From assembly GCA_002478145.1 (NCBI GenBank), contig DLMI01000085.1, positions 1-63,516 of the forward strand: 63,516 nt of DNA, in the 5' to 3' direction. Below the pieces are notes generated by a model. The model was given only the letters and a program-made list of their open reading frames with translations, did not search any database and had not been told where the DNA came from. A program made the translations under genes and the position numbers. The number at the start of each line of letters is the position of its first letter. The stretch's first letter is position 1. The stretch comes from Acidobacteria bacterium UBA7540 (lineage in GTDB: Bacteria > Acidobacteriota > Terriglobia > UBA7540). This document shows, piece after piece, positions 34,652 to 44,189 of the stretch.

Positions 34652-35557
34652 ATGACAGGAATGAGTGATTTGGTCCAGATTGCCTCAGCTCCCGTCCAGG
34701 TGCGCAAGCCTGAATGGCTGAAGGTGCGCGTTCCCGCCGGGGAGAACTACTTTGAGCTGAGGCATTTGATGCGCGGGCTCGGGTTGCATACGGTGTGTGA
34801 AAGCGCGCGTTGCCCGAACGTCGGCGAGTGCTGGGCGCATCGAACCGCCACTTTCATGATACTTGGCGAGCTTTGCACCCGCCGCTGCGGCTTCTGCGCC
34901 GTGCCGAAAGGCCTGCCGCACGGTGAGGTTGACTGGGAGGAACCGGAAAGAGTGGCGGAAGCGGCGTCGAAGATGGGTTTGAAGTATGTCGTGGTGACTT
35001 CCGTCGACCGGGACGACTTGAAAGATGGTGGGGCCACGATATTCGCCCGGACGATTGCGGCCCTTCGCCGGCACATTGCCGGGTGCCAGGTAGAAGTTCT
35101 GATCCCCGACTTCCGCGGGTCTGACGAAGCTCTGGAAACCGTGCTGCGTGCTCAACCCGACATCCTGAACCACAACACCGAAACTGTCCCTCGCCTTTAC
35201 CCGGTGGCGCGGCGTGGTTCCCGGTACGAGCGGTCCCTGCGCCTCCTCACACGCTCACGTGAAATCGCTCCTTCCATCCCAACCAAGTCCGGCCTCATGG
35301 TGGGCCTTGGGGAAACGTTTGAAGAACTGCTGGCGGTGCTGAAGGATTTAAGTGTTGTGGAGGTCGAGATCGTCACGATTGGCCAGTATTTGCGCCCCTC
35401 CGGTGAGCAGTTGCCTGTGGCGCGCTTTTATTCCCCCCAAGAATTTTCCACTCTTAAGCAGGAAGGTCTCCGCCTGGGGATCCGTCACGTCGAGTCCGGC
35501 CCTCTCGTTCGCAGCTCCTACCACGCCCACGAGCAAACCCAAAAACTGAATCAATAA
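34652..35557 (+). CDS. lipA: Lipoyl synthase
   Basis: LipA is a radical-SAM enzyme that inserts two sulphurs into octanoyl groups on lipoyl domains. Both cluster motifs are present: the auxiliary CX4CX5C 'CESARCPNVGEC' near residue 55 and the radical-SAM CX3CX2C 'CTRRCGFC' near residue 83. 'VVVTSVDRDDLKDGGA', 'VEVLIPDF', 'NHNTETVPRLYP' and 'KSGLMVGLGET' follow in the family order, and the C-terminal serine in 'GPLVRSSYHA' is kept. The ATG at 34652 is chosen; another at 34661 is possible. LipB is not in the window. The gene is divergent from the selenoprotein-thiI unit, with about 190 bases for both promoters. Confidence 0.95.
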   Translation: MTGMSDLVQIASAPVQVRKPEWLKVRVPAGENYFELRHLMRGLGLHTVCESARCPNVGECWAHRTATFMILGELCTRRCGFCAVPKGLPHGEVDWEEPERVAEAASKMGLKYVVVTSVDRDDLKDGGATIFARTIAALRRHIAGCQVEVLIPDFRGSDEALETVLRAQPDILNHNTETVPRLYPVARRGSRYERSLRLLTRSREIAPSIPTKSGLMVGLGETFEELLAVLKDLSVVEVEIVTIGQYLRPSGEQLPVARFYSPQEFSTLKQEGLRLGIRHVESGPLVRSSYHAHEQTQKLNQ

Positions 35558-35574
35558 GTCAGTGAATCAATGGC

Positions 35575-36573
35575 CTAATGTCCCGACCGGCGCGCCAGAG
35601 CTTGCTCGGCTTCCTGGTGGAGAGGTTTCCATACCTCCGATTGGGGATGGGCGGTTTCGTCGATCACCTGCCGGTAGAGTGTTTCGCCCTCCTTGACCTG
35701 TCCCATGCGGATCTCAATGCTCCCAGCAAGCAATTTCCAAAGCGGGTTGTGGGGATACTGCTGCTCCATCTGGCGAAGCAGTTCCAGGGATCTCGCGAAC
35801 TGCCGATCGATCGGACGGGAGTAGTCCTTGGCAAGGTGGAATTTCGCCTCCGAGGTCACGAGTTGCCCTTTTTCCATTGCCTCCTGGATTTGGCGGAGAC
35901 CCACAAGGCGGTCGCCGCCCGGAAGCAGAATCAAAAAGCGCAGCATCTTCACATAGGTCGGCAACGTGTCCACGAAGTAGTTGTAGAGTCCGACTCCAAA
36001 ATAGGCATCGTTGAGGTTGGGATCGAGCTTCAGGGCGGCGAGAGAAAAACTCCGCAACCGCTTGCCGGCGCGGGCAGTTGCCAGGGCATGGTCCCGTAAA
36101 GCTTCCAACCGCGCCCGCAGTCCGTAGGCCAAGCCCTCGTAAAAGTAACTGCGCGCTTCATCCTGATGCGCGTGGAGGCGCGTTTCGGCTTTGCGGATTG
36201 CCAGTTCATCCAATCGCCTGAAATCGCCGTCGTAAGGAGTGGCGGCTTCGGAAAGGGCCTCGAAAACGTCCGGGTCAATCAGATTGGCCTCGGTCAAGTA
36301 GATCTTCCACCAGTTCGCATCGGCCTCAAGAAGGTAGCCGAGAGGCGACTCGGGATCGGACTTCTGGATCTGGCGGAAGATTTCCATCGCATGGTCGAAG
36401 TCGCCGTCCATGAGTTTATTCATCCCGCGGACGGCAATCTCCTGGTTTCTCACTTCGTCTGCCTTCCCGGCCCCCCAAGCAAACTTCACAGTTCCGCAAC
36501 TAACACTGACCCACAGAAGGATCAGTGCCAGCAGATTCGGTAGTTGAATTCTTCTCATTGAGGCTGCACTCAT
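35575..36573 (-). CDS. Exported TPR-like repeat protein
   Basis: A signal sequence ('LLALILLWVSVSCGTVKFAW') with a possible lipobox cysteine ('VSVSC') is followed by helical repeats: 'AVRGMNKLMDGDFDHAMEIF', 'SFSLAALKLDPNLNDAYFGV' and 'RQMEQQYPHNPLWKLLAGSI' have the TPR consensus. The sequence fits a tetratricopeptide scaffold of 332 residues anchored to a membrane and facing the periplasm. I chose the ATG at 36573 (AGGG upstream); a GTG at 36591 and an ATG at 36558 are alternatives. The 5' end overlaps the upstream membrane-protein gene by 74 bases in another frame, which is long for a real overlap and hints that one of the ends is wrong. Function unknown. Confidence 0.75.
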   Translation of the reverse strand: MSAASMRRIQLPNLLALILLWVSVSCGTVKFAWGAGKADEVRNQEIAVRGMNKLMDGDFDHAMEIFRQIQKSDPESPLGYLLEADANWWKIYLTEANLIDPDVFEALSEAATPYDGDFRRLDELAIRKAETRLHAHQDEARSYFYEGLAYGLRARLEALRDHALATARAGKRLRSFSLAALKLDPNLNDAYFGVGLYNYFVDTLPTYVKMLRFLILLPGGDRLVGLRQIQEAMEKGQLVTSEAKFHLAKDYSRPIDRQFARSLELLRQMEQQYPHNPLWKLLAGSIEIRMGQVKEGETLYRQVIDETAHPQSEVWKPLHQEAEQALARRSGH

Positions 36574-37486
36574 GTCCAAAGACCCTGCCACGAAGGCCGA
36601 GTAGAAACTCGTACATCACCAAGCATTCTAGCGCGAACGGAGGAAAACCAAGGAATCCCGGTACAGGCATTTCAAAGACCTTCCAATTTTGCCACATCGG
36701 AAAGACGTATAGCCACTTGGCGCTGGCCCAGTAGTTCCAGAACTCCCAGAGGATTCCACACACAAGCCCGGAACAGAGGTAGGCATTGAGCCGGCTTATT
36801 TCACCCTGTTCCAGGTCACGCAACAAGGAGCGCCCTCCCCAGAAATAATTGATGGGGTCGAGCACCAGGATGAACCCTACCCAAACTGCCCCGAACAGAC
36901 AACCTCCTATGCGTGGAGGCGCGAGCAGGGGAAGCGTAAGGCATGCCAAGCCAAGGGGGAAAAAGGCGATGTGCCTGGAGGGTCGAAAGGCATATCCGGC
37001 TTCCCGTTTATCTCGACTCAAACCCAGCGCCGAAATCAGGTCCGCGGTCTCGAAAACGGCGGGCCAGATGGTCGCAAATGACCAGGTGAAACCCAGTCCG
37101 CGAAGGAGCCGATTTTGAGGCAGTCCGACGTAAGTCCAGTTTCTAAGGCGCAGGTTGTAGGCCTCAAAAACCAACCACAGGGGTACAGAACAACAAGCCA
37201 GACCCAAAAAACTGCGCAGTGCATTACGGATGCGAGACGAACCCTTCAGGCTGCACACCAGCGAATCGGCAAAGAGCAGATAGCCCGTCCACACAATGGG
37301 CGTAAAGAAGACTTCGACCCAGCGAACGCGCAAGAACAGCAGCAACTCTGCGAGCATAATAATTGCAAGTCCCGACCAACCCCACGCCGGGACGGAAGCT
37401 TTTTTCTGAGTGGAGTATCTCCAGCCCAGCGCGCCTAGCGTCGCCGTCAGCATCACGATGCCTAATAGGATGTGATTCCCGTTCAT
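36500..37486 (-). CDS. Polytopic membrane protein, unknown function
   Basis: About nine hydrophobic segments are visible, for example 'ILLGIVMLTATLGAL', 'LAIIMLAELLLFLRV', 'FLGLACCSVPLWLVFEAYNL' and 'CLVMYEFLLGLR'. Conserved-looking polar motifs in loops include 'RLRNWTYVGLPQNRLLRGLG' and 'ILVLDPINYFWGGRSLLRDL'. I know similar unnamed proteins in Acidobacteria but no function. The ATG at 37486 is preferred; a TTG at 37540 would add 18 residues. No good ribosome site precedes either. The C-terminal 25 residues overlap the next gene. Confidence 0.65.
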   Translation of the reverse strand: MNGNHILLGIVMLTATLGALGWRYSTQKKASVPAWGWSGLAIIMLAELLLFLRVRWVEVFFTPIVWTGYLLFADSLVCSLKGSSRIRNALRSFLGLACCSVPLWLVFEAYNLRLRNWTYVGLPQNRLLRGLGFTWSFATIWPAVFETADLISALGLSRDKREAGYAFRPSRHIAFFPLGLACLTLPLLAPPRIGGCLFGAVWVGFILVLDPINYFWGGRSLLRDLEQGEISRLNAYLCSGLVCGILWEFWNYWASAKWLYVFPMWQNWKVFEMPVPGFLGFPPFALECLVMYEFLLGLRGRVFGHECSLNEKNSTTESAGTDPSVGQC

Positions 37487-37955
37487 GAGGCTGGGTAGGT
37501 GTATCGCGAACAGGATAGACGACTCAAACTCAAAAGGCAATCGTGGTATCGAGACATCATCAATGCAACCGATGGGGTGGGCGTCAAGACGTTGGAGATG
37601 TCGAGTTTCTCAGACTTTTCCGGGAGGTCGAACGCCAAGCGCGGGCGGGGCACACGCTCGCGGCCCCGGCTGATGGCTCTGAACTCCAAGTGCAATCCCG
37701 ACAGGAAAATAGGCGGAGATTTCTTTTGTGGTCGCCGGGGGCGGGATCCTATGGCGAATTCCGCGCGATGGGAACTCATACCAGCGACTAAGGCCGGCAA
37801 ACGCCGTTAAGACGGTGGCAGAAAATCACGGCCAGGCGCCGATCAGTCACGACCCGCGCGTCGCCACCTTGTCGTAATGGCACCGCTTGAGTCTGCCCGC
37901 GTGATGACGAAACAAATGCGGCTACAAGAGCCGTCCCTTAGAAAAGGGAAGCGGG
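37487..37955. other. Gene-free stretch
   Basis: I see no supported gene. Several short open frames exist on both strands but none has a binding site or family features. No array or inverted-repeat element of the types seen elsewhere was recognised here. Confidence 0.45.
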
Positions 37956-38387
37956 CTAATCTTTGTAAAGCCAGCCTGCCACCAGCGACGCCATGATCGC
38001 TCCCAGCCAGAGGTCGAGCATCCACCAGAGCGGGAAGAAGCGGCTTATCGGAACCCACGAGGCGGTTGTCAGGTTCATGGGAAACCCTGCCGCGAAGCCT
38101 ACCAACAGCCCGATCGTCAGCGCCGTGCCCGGGCCGGCGCCGCGCGTCGCACGCACTGAAGAGTAGAGCCAGGCGACAACGAAGGCGAGAAGGAAGATCG
38201 TGACGAACCAATAAACCAGGAACCAGGGAAAGGGATATCGCCCTTTGCTGAGAATCGCTCCCGATCTCGACGCAGCCGTATACCACGGTTCGAGAATCAC
38301 CATGTTGACGATAGTGCTCCAGATGCACCAGACCACGCCTCCGGCCAGAGCACCCAGGGCTACACGACGTGTGTTGACTGTTGCCAT
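37956..38387 (-). CDS. Small membrane protein, 143 aa
   Basis: The ATG at 38387 follows GAGGTGATGC. Four membrane segments are visible: 'LGALAGGVVWCIWSTIVNMV', 'FLVYWFVTIFLLAFVVAWLY', 'ALTIGLLVGFAAGFPMNL' and 'WWMLDLWLGAIMASLVAGWL'. This size and pattern are common among unnamed bacterial membrane proteins. The gene stands alone, with intergenic DNA on both sides. No function can be assigned. Confidence 0.7.
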   Translation of the reverse strand: MATVNTRRVALGALAGGVVWCIWSTIVNMVILEPWYTAASRSGAILSKGRYPFPWFLVYWFVTIFLLAFVVAWLYSSVRATRGAGPGTALTIGLLVGFAAGFPMNLTTASWVPISRFFPLWWMLDLWLGAIMASLVAGWLYKD

Positions 38388-38743
38388 GCATCACCTCTAC
38401 GGAATTGAAAGTCTCGGGGAAAAACTCCAACGGACGCTCATGTTACGCGCGCAAATGCGGAAGGTCAAGCAAGAGCACCATTTTCGAAAATCTTCGTGCC
38501 TTGCGACGAATCTCTGCAATCATCGCTTGGTCGAGGATGGTGTGAATTGCTGATTTGCGATTGATCCCGCTCGGGCGGCGGGTGATTGACAGAGGAGATT
38601 CCATGAGTCTCCGACTCGCCACTTGAAGATGAAAATGCTCTCGGTGATTCCCCTCCTTGATAAGGAGGGGAGCCATTTTCAGGGCAGGAAATTGTCAAAC
38701 CACTTTTTCAATCGACAATCAGCAATCGACAATCGGCAATCAT
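38388..38743. repeat. Intergenic region with a heptamer array at 38709-38743
   Basis: No gene lies in 38388-38739. A CCCCTCCTTG/GGAGGGG hairpin is at about 38649-38669. Five phased 7-base words (CAATCGA, CAATCAG, CAATCGA, CAATCGG, CAATCAT) run from 38709 to 38743 and include the ilvD stop codon. Confidence 0.65.
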
Positions 38744-40419
38744 GGCACCTGCGTAATGGCTCCTTCCGATGCGGAGGAGACCAGCGCGGCATATTTGGCA
38801 AACACACCTGTTTTGTACCGCGGCTCGGGCTCACGCCAGTTGGCCAATCTATTCTTGATCTCCTCATCGGCCAGTTCAACATCGAGGCGTCGCTTCTCGA
38901 TATCGAACACCACAACATCGCCATCGGCGACCGCCGCAATGGGACCGCCACGGGCGGCCTCGGGAGCCACGTGACCCACCATCAGTCCATGCGTCGCGCC
39001 GCTGAACCGGCCGTCGGTGAGCAACCCGACCGAGTCGCCCAATCCCTCCCCCACCAGCGCTCCCGTCACGCCCAGCATCTCGCGCATGCCCGGGCCGCCC
39101 CGCGGGCCTTCGTAACGGATCACCAGCACGTCTCCCGCCCGGATGCTCTTGCTCATCACAGCACGCATGGCGTCTTCTTCACAGTCAAACACCCGCGCGG
39201 GCCCACGATGGTAAGTCCTCTCGTACCCCGCCACCTTGACGACGCAGCCTTCCGGTGCGAGGTTCCCTTTCAGGATAACTAGCCCTCCAGTCCTCTTAAT
39301 CGGATTGGTGACAGGCCTGATCACGTCCTGGCCCGGCGTCTCGATGGCAAGCCGGGCTTCCTCAGCAACTGTTCGCCCGCTGGGAGTCTGTTGAGACCCG
39401 TCGATGAGTCCCGCTTCCAGCAGCTTCTTGGCAATCAGGGGGATTCCGCCGGCCCGATGGACATCTACAGCAAGGTACCGCCCACCCGGCTTCAGATCAG
39501 CAATGATGGGCGTGCGCGAACTGATAGCGTCAAAGTCATCGATCGTAAGCGGAACTCCAGCCTCGCGAGCCATGGCCAGCAGGTGGAGCACGGCGTTGGT
39601 TGAACCACCCGTCGCCGCCACACTCGCAATGGCGTTCTCAAACGCTTTCCTCGTGAGGATGTCAAGCGGCCGTACGCCTCGCCGGAGCAAATCCATCACC
39701 ATCTCGCCGGTGCGGTAGGCAACTTCATTCTTCAGGGGGTGTAGGGCCGGTACGCTGTTCCCGCCCATGGGCGAAAGGCCGATGAATTCCATTACCGTGG
39801 ACATTGTATTAGCCGTGTATTGGCCGCCGCAGGCGCCAGCGCCAGGACAGGCATGGTCCTCGAGGTCCTTAAGCTCGGCGTCCGTCATCTTCCCCGCAGC
39901 ATGTGCGCCCACGGCTTCGTACACGTCCCCAATCGCAACGTCGTGGCCCTGGAACCGTCCTGGGGCAATCGACCCGCCGTACAGGACAATGCCTGGCACG
40001 TTTAGGCGAATCAGGGCCATCGCGCCTCCGGGGATTGTCTTGTCGCATCCGACCAGCGCCACCATGGCGTCAAACATGTGGCCACGGCCCAGCAACTCGA
40101 TCGAGTCGGCGATGACTTCGCGGCTCACCAGCGAAGCCTTCATACCTTCCGTGCCCATCGTCACGCCGTCGGAAATCGCAATGGTGTTGAACTCCATGGG
40201 CGTTCCACCCGCCGCGCGCACGCCTTCTTTCACTTTTGCGGCCAGCTCGCGCAGATGGAAATTGCAAGGCATGGTCTCAATCCAGGTATTCGCGATACCA
40301 ACAATCGGCTTCGCCAAGTCGGCATCCGTGAAACCAATTGCCTTGAGCATGGCCCGAGCGCCCGCCCGGTCTCGCCCGTCGGTGATGGTGCGACTACAGT
40401 GCTTGGGATCAAATGGCAT
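38740..40419 (-). CDS. ilvD: Dihydroxy-acid dehydratase
   Basis: IlvD dehydrates dihydroxy acids to 2-keto acids in valine, isoleucine and CoA synthesis. The iron-sulphur cysteines are in '[10 protein letters not shown]', '[13 protein letters not shown]' and '[17 protein letters not shown]', the usual three sites. Length (559) is normal. '[20 protein letters not shown]', '[20 protein letters not shown]' and '[20 protein letters not shown]' follow. The ATG at 40419 is set by GGAGG at 5 bases; the frame reaches further upstream without meaning. No other branched-chain genes are adjacent. Confidence 0.96.
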   Translation of the reverse strand: MPFDPKHCSRTITDGRDRAGARAMLKAIGFTDADLAKPIVGIANTWIETMPCNFHLRELAAKVKEGVRAAGGTPMEFNTIAISDGVTMGTEGMKASLVSREVIADSIELLGRGHMFDAMVALVGCDKTIPGGAMALIRLNVPGIVLYGGSIAPGRFQGHDVAIGDVYEAVGAHAAGKMTDAELKDLEDHACPGAGACGGQYTANTMSTVMEFIGLSPMGGNSVPALHPLKNEVAYRTGEMVMDLLRRGVRPLDILTRKAFENAIASVAATGGSTNAVLHLLAMAREAGVPLTIDDFDAISSRTPIIADLKPGGRYLAVDVHRAGGIPLIAKKLLEAGLIDGSQQTPSGRTVAEEARLAIETPGQDVIRPVTNPIKRTGGLVILKGNLAPEGCVVKVAGYERTYHRGPARVFDCEEDAMRAVMSKSIRAGDVLVIRYEGPRGGPGMREMLGVTGALVGEGLGDSVGLLTDGRFSGATHGLMVGHVAPEAARGGPIAAVADGDVVVFDIEKRRLDVELADEEIKNRLANWREPEPRYKTGVFAKYAALVSSASEGAITQVP

Positions 40420-40562
40420 TCTTGCCTCCAGGGTAATCAGCCTACGAAATGAAACCTGACTTAGTGCTGAAGTGCGAATGTTCGCAGATTCGCCGCGAAG
40501 CAGCAAGCAGTGTTTTCAGCAGCGCGACGACTGGCGGGAAGCTGAAGAACGTTTGTGAATGT

Positions 40563-40796
40563 TGTTATTCCGACCCAGAGCGGAGCGAAGGGGGCAATCT
40601 AGCTCTGACTGTTTCCTCCACTTACCACCGGCCGCGCTGCCTTGAGCGCCGTACCGAGTGGCGCTAAAGGCTTTCCAATCCCGATTCACCGCTTCGATCA
40701 AGGGAATCTTCACTTTCGCCCCAGCTTTTGATCTCCTTCTCACGAGCCCTATCCACCTGAGCCCAGAGCGAGATTCCTCGCTGCGCTCGGAATGAC
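40563..40796. repeat. MITE-like element family 1, degenerate copy; gap 40420-40921 otherwise empty
   Basis: The right arm CGAGATTCCTCGCTGCGCTC plus eight bases is nearly perfect at 40769-40796. A worn left arm (GTTATTCCGACCCAGAGCGG ...) lies at about 40563-40605, leaving about 160 bases between arms. No gene is seen in 40420-40921. Confidence 0.6.
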
Positions 40797-40921
40797 AGGC
40801 GTTTCGAATTGGCTCCCATTTCGAAACGACACCGCAACTCAGTGGGACTGGCATTTGCCGGCCTGGTTCGGTTCTGGCATAATGGCCTTTGGCAGCCAGT
40901 GTCACGCTCGTGGGGGACTGG

Positions 40922-41218
40922 GTGAATATTACAACCTCCAAAAAGCGGCTTGACGATTTCTGTCGCAAGTGGAAGGTCGCGGAACTGTCCGCGTTTGGGT
41001 CGGTTGTCCGCGACGATTTCCGCCCCGATAGCGACGTGGATCTGTTGGTAGCCTTCGCCTCGGACGCCCAATGGAGCCTCTACGACTGGACGGACATGAT
41101 CGGCGAGCTCCGGGAGATCTTCGGGCGTGACGTGGACCTCCTCTCTCCCCGAGCACTACGCAATCCCTTTCGTCGGCACGAGATCCTGAAGGCCCGCGAG
41201 ATCCTGTATGCAGCCTGA
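40922..41218 (+). CDS. MNT-type nucleotidyltransferase (MntA-like antitoxin)
   Basis: The minimal nucleotidyltransferase motif is complete: 'ELSAFGSVVRDDFRPDSDVD' (GSxxR-x-D-S-D-hD) followed by 'LLVAF', and a later aspartate in 'GRDVDLLSPRAL'. In the HepT/MntA system this protein AMP-ylates and silences a HEPN ribonuclease toxin. The GTG at 40922 follows GGGGGA; an upstream ATG at 40889 is possible. The next gene, overlapping by 11 bases, starts like HepT but is truncated. The antitoxin therefore appears to be an orphan, left after decay of the toxin. Confidence 0.85.
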   Translation: MNITTSKKRLDDFCRKWKVAELSAFGSVVRDDFRPDSDVDLLVAFASDAQWSLYDWTDMIGELREIFGRDVDLLSPRALRNPFRRHEILKAREILYAA

Positions 41219-41411
41219 GGCCAAGGATGCCGCACACCTGTGGGACATGCTCGATGCTGCCCGCGCCGTTCAGGAATTCGTGGCCTCCCGCTCTTTCTCG
41301 CGGTTTCACTCCGCCGAGTGCGGAAGCTGGGCTAACGAAGTTGTCTTCGAGCTTCTTCGAGAGCGCCAATCAAGGCTGCAATATCGTCGCCGCTGGTCCG
41401 GTAGTTCGTGA
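41208..41411 (+). pseudogene. Truncated HEPN toxin (HepT/DUF86-like)
   Basis: The first 28 codons read like a HepT protein ('MQPEAKDAAHLWDMLDAARA' then 'VQEFVAS'), starting at an ATG inside the end of the antitoxin gene, as usual. After about codon 30 the similarity stops and the RxxxxH catalytic motif is never reached; the frame instead runs into the 3' end of the opposing decarboxylase gene. Intact HepT proteins are about 110-140 residues. I read this as a decayed toxin. The intact stretch is only about 41208-41290. Confidence 0.7.
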
Positions 41412-42768
41412 TGCAGGCCCGAAGCACGGGCACTGAGTTGGCCAGGCAGGTAGTTGAAATCCAGGCTTTTCCACAGCCGACAACTTTCATGGCCACCGCG
41501 TGCAGGTAGGCAGCGGAGCGGCCCTCCGCATGCCGCTTGTCAATGAAGCAACAGAGGGGCAATGGTGTTTCGTTAACGACCTGCCAGCCCGAGGCTTCGA
41601 GTTGCTCCCGCAGCAGCGCGCCCATGGCCACCATCTGGCGGATTGCCGCGGCGTATCCCTCCCAACCAGCTACGGCCAGCGAGAGAAACACCTTCAGACC
41701 TATGGCCCGGCGGGACCACTGGATCGAGTGCATGCAGGGATCGACCACGTCCAATTCCGCTGCCTCGCGCGGCATATACGTTACGGCGGTACGGAATGTT
41801 CGATCGAGGATATCGGTGTGCCGGGTGATATAAATTCCCGCGCCCATGGGCACAGAAAGCCACTTGTGCGCGTCGAAGGTAATTGAATCAGCGCGCTCGA
41901 TGCCCTCCAATAGAGGACGCAGTTCGGGGACCAACGCTGCCGCCCCGCCCCACGCCGCGTCCACGTGAAGCCATAGTTTTTCGCGCGCAGCCGCCTCTGC
42001 GACGGCGGCAAGGGGATCAATCACCCCCGCGTTAGTGGTTCCCGCAGTTGCAACCACCATGAAAGGCGCGAAGCCCTGGCCACGGTCCTGGGCGATTCTC
42101 GAAACTAGGACTGCCGGATTCATGCGCAGGCTGTCATCCACTGGAATCTCGTGCACGGCATCCGTCCCCAGCCCGCACAGTCGAGCCGCCTTCAGCAAGG
42201 AATGATGCGCCTCTGCGGAAACGTAGAGAACGGGCTGGGCGGCAAGCGCTCGGACGCCACGGCAGGAGAATTCCGGAAACGTCTGCACCAAAGCGGTGAG
42301 GACCGCCGTGTGGTTGGCTTCCATGCCACCTGAAGCAAAAGTCCCATCGGTCTGCGCGGGGTCGTAACCAAATCGAGCGCCGAAGGCACGCACCAAATGC
42401 TGTTCAACCTCGATGGCCAGTGGGCTGTGGCTCCAGGCGGCGAGTTGGGGGTTAAAGGCCGCAACCAGGGCGTCCCCAGCGATGCCCATGGTAGTCGGTG
42501 CGGGGTTGAACAGTCCGTAATAGCGGGGATGCGGTGTGTGGGTTTGAAACTTCCACAGACCCTCGACTAGAAAATCGAGGGCCTCGAAAGCATCGATCGG
42601 CGCGGAGAAATCGAAGCGCGAGAGCAAGGCGCGGAGCTTCACGGGATCGAGCGGAGGCGTGACTCGGCCGGTCTCCAGCTTTGTGGCGTAGGTTTCAATA
42701 GCGTCCACCAATTGCCGCCAAAGTCTGGCGCGAGTCTCAGCATCAAGCATCAAAGGCGGGGCAGCCAT
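41332..42768 (-). CDS. PLP-dependent decarboxylase (aromatic-amino-acid/glutamate decarboxylase group II)
   Basis: This 478-residue group II PLP decarboxylase has the catalytic lysine in 'ITFDAHKWLSVPMGAGIYIT', the cofactor motif 'WLHVDAAWGGAAAL' and 'TAGTTNAGVIDPLAAVAEAA'. The N-terminal 'HPRYYGLFNPAPT' and 'GTFASGGMEANHTAVLTALV' are also typical. Family members decarboxylate aromatic amino acids, glutamate or diaminobutyrate; the exact substrate cannot be told. The start ATG lies three bases after the stop of the Ada-like gene, so the two are co-transcribed. The pairing has no obvious metabolic logic. Confidence 0.9.
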   Translation of the reverse strand: MAAPPLMLDAETRARLWRQLVDAIETYATKLETGRVTPPLDPVKLRALLSRFDFSAPIDAFEALDFLVEGLWKFQTHTPHPRYYGLFNPAPTTMGIAGDALVAAFNPQLAAWSHSPLAIEVEQHLVRAFGARFGYDPAQTDGTFASGGMEANHTAVLTALVQTFPEFSCRGVRALAAQPVLYVSAEAHHSLLKAARLCGLGTDAVHEIPVDDSLRMNPAVLVSRIAQDRGQGFAPFMVVATAGTTNAGVIDPLAAVAEAAAREKLWLHVDAAWGGAAALVPELRPLLEGIERADSITFDAHKWLSVPMGAGIYITRHTDILDRTFRTAVTYMPREAAELDVVDPCMHSIQWSRRAIGLKVFLSLAVAGWEGYAAAIRQMVAMGALLREQLEASGWQVVNETPLPLCCFIDKRHAEGRSAAYLHAVAMKVVGCGKAWISTTCLANSVPVLRACITNYRTSGDDIAALIGALEEARRQLR

Positions 42769-42771
42769 GTG

Positions 42772-43626
42772 TTATTCCGATTCTCCATTCTTGCGCGCCG
42801 CTTCCCACGCAAGGATAGCCTTCTTTCGAGCCGCTCCCCAATGATAATCACCGGTAATCCCCATCTTGCGGATAGCCCTGTGGCAAGGAATGAGGAAAGA
42901 TATGGGATTCCGGCCCACCGCGCTGCCCACAGCCCGTGCGGCCGACGGCTTCCCAAGTTGGCGCGCCAAGTCTTCATAGCACACCATTGAACCCGGCGGA
43001 ATCCTGAGCAGGGCTTCCCAGACTCTGACTTGGAAGTTTGTGCCCATCAACAACAGCTTCACAGGATTACTGCCGTTTCTTTTCTTGGGACTGAAAATTC
43101 TATTGATAGTGATCCGGGTCTTCCGCGGATTCTCTTGAAACTCTGCCGCCGGCCATCTTCGCTTGAAATCCTCGAGAGCCTCTGCTCGACCCCCTTCCCC
43201 CACGAAACCCAATCCGCAAATCCCGCGCTCGGTAACCGCGAGAAGACACTCACCGAAGGGGCTGGGGTGGTATCCGTAACTGATCTTGCAGCCTGCCCCT
43301 TTGGCCTTGAACTCTCCAGGAGTCATTGCCTCGACATTCACGAAAAGGTCGTGCAGGCGGCTTGGGCTGGACAACCCCGCATCATAGGCGGCGTCCAGCA
43401 CGCTCCGGGATTCCTCGAGAACCTTCTTGGCATGTTCCAGTGTCAGAAACTGTAGCAAGCGCTTGGGACTGATGCCTGCCCAGCGCCGAAAGAGCCGCTG
43501 GAAGTGATATTCGCTCAGGTTGACGTTCCGCGCCACCTCGTCCAAACTCGGCTGGTGATGATAGTTCTTCGCGAGAAACTGTATGGCTTTCTCGATGCGT
43601 CGATAATCTTCCGCTTTCGTTTGCAT
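42772..43626 (-). CDS. Ada-like protein: AraC-type HTH plus O6-methylguanine-DNA methyltransferase
   Basis: The N-terminal 110 residues are an AraC-type DNA-binding domain ('HQPSLDEVARNVNLSEYHFQ', 'RLFRRWAGISPKRLLQFLTL'). The C-terminal half is a suicide alkyltransferase with the active-site 'FLIPCHRAIRK' and the family strand 'TNFQVRVWEALLRIPPGSMV'. There is no N-terminal methylphosphotriester domain, so this is the short Ada form. It would both repair O6-alkylguanine and regulate genes. The ATG at 43626 follows GGGAGGGAAA; the frame extends upstream but lacks the family sequence. Confidence 0.93.
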   Translation of the reverse strand: MQTKAEDYRRIEKAIQFLAKNYHHQPSLDEVARNVNLSEYHFQRLFRRWAGISPKRLLQFLTLEHAKKVLEESRSVLDAAYDAGLSSPSRLHDLFVNVEAMTPGEFKAKGAGCKISYGYHPSPFGECLLAVTERGICGLGFVGEGGRAEALEDFKRRWPAAEFQENPRKTRITINRIFSPKKRNGSNPVKLLLMGTNFQVRVWEALLRIPPGSMVCYEDLARQLGKPSAARAVGSAVGRNPISFLIPCHRAIRKMGITGDYHWGAARKKAILAWEAARKNGESE

Positions 43627-44189
43627 TTTCCCTCCCTGCCATCCTGATCCATCATCGCTAGGATGGAGCGTCGGCGCAACCCGATTCTTGCTGCCGGAGG
43701 ATGTTTGAACCCCAATTCGAAGGTTGGAGTTGTTACCGTAGTCCACGGGCGCGCCCAATGCTGTCATCCTAAGTGCCCATGGTCTGATGTGGACGGGATT
43801 TCCATTTTTCCCACGCGTCTCGCTTTTTTGAAATGTTCTGCACCAGCAGGATCAAGTTTTCATGTGTTTTCAATGGGTTAGAAGAACGCCGGGGATATGC
43901 GCGGGAGCGCATGAATGTGGCATTTTGAGACACTTGGCGGTTCGCCCGCTTAATAGTACGCTACATCAGTAGCCTATCGGTGCAAGGAAACTACGGGGAT
44001 GCTTCGTCCGCCAAAGAGCGGCGTCCTGAGCATGACATGGAGCTGGCCGACTAGTCAAAAGTCGAAGGTCGAAGGTCGAAAGTAGACTGACTGGAAACGG
44101 GCGCGACGAATTTCGGATATTCCAGACTGAAAATCAGAAGCTCGACCACAAGGCTGCCAGTTTCCATTTTCTGATTTCTAGTTTCTGCT
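43627..44189. other. Gene-free stretch with two heptamer arrays
   Basis: No gene is supported. 44053-44087 holds five 7-base words (AGTCAAA, AGTCGAA, GGTCGAA, GGTCGAA, AGTAGAC). 44159-44200 holds six (AGTTTCC, ATTTTCT, GATTTCT ...) and runs across the stop codon of the DMT gene. The rest shows nothing I recognise. Confidence 0.6.

Noticed and set aside
37483..37810. Overlapping short frames on both strands in 37487-37955
   Set aside because: No binding sites and no consistent coding signal; left as empty intergenic DNA.
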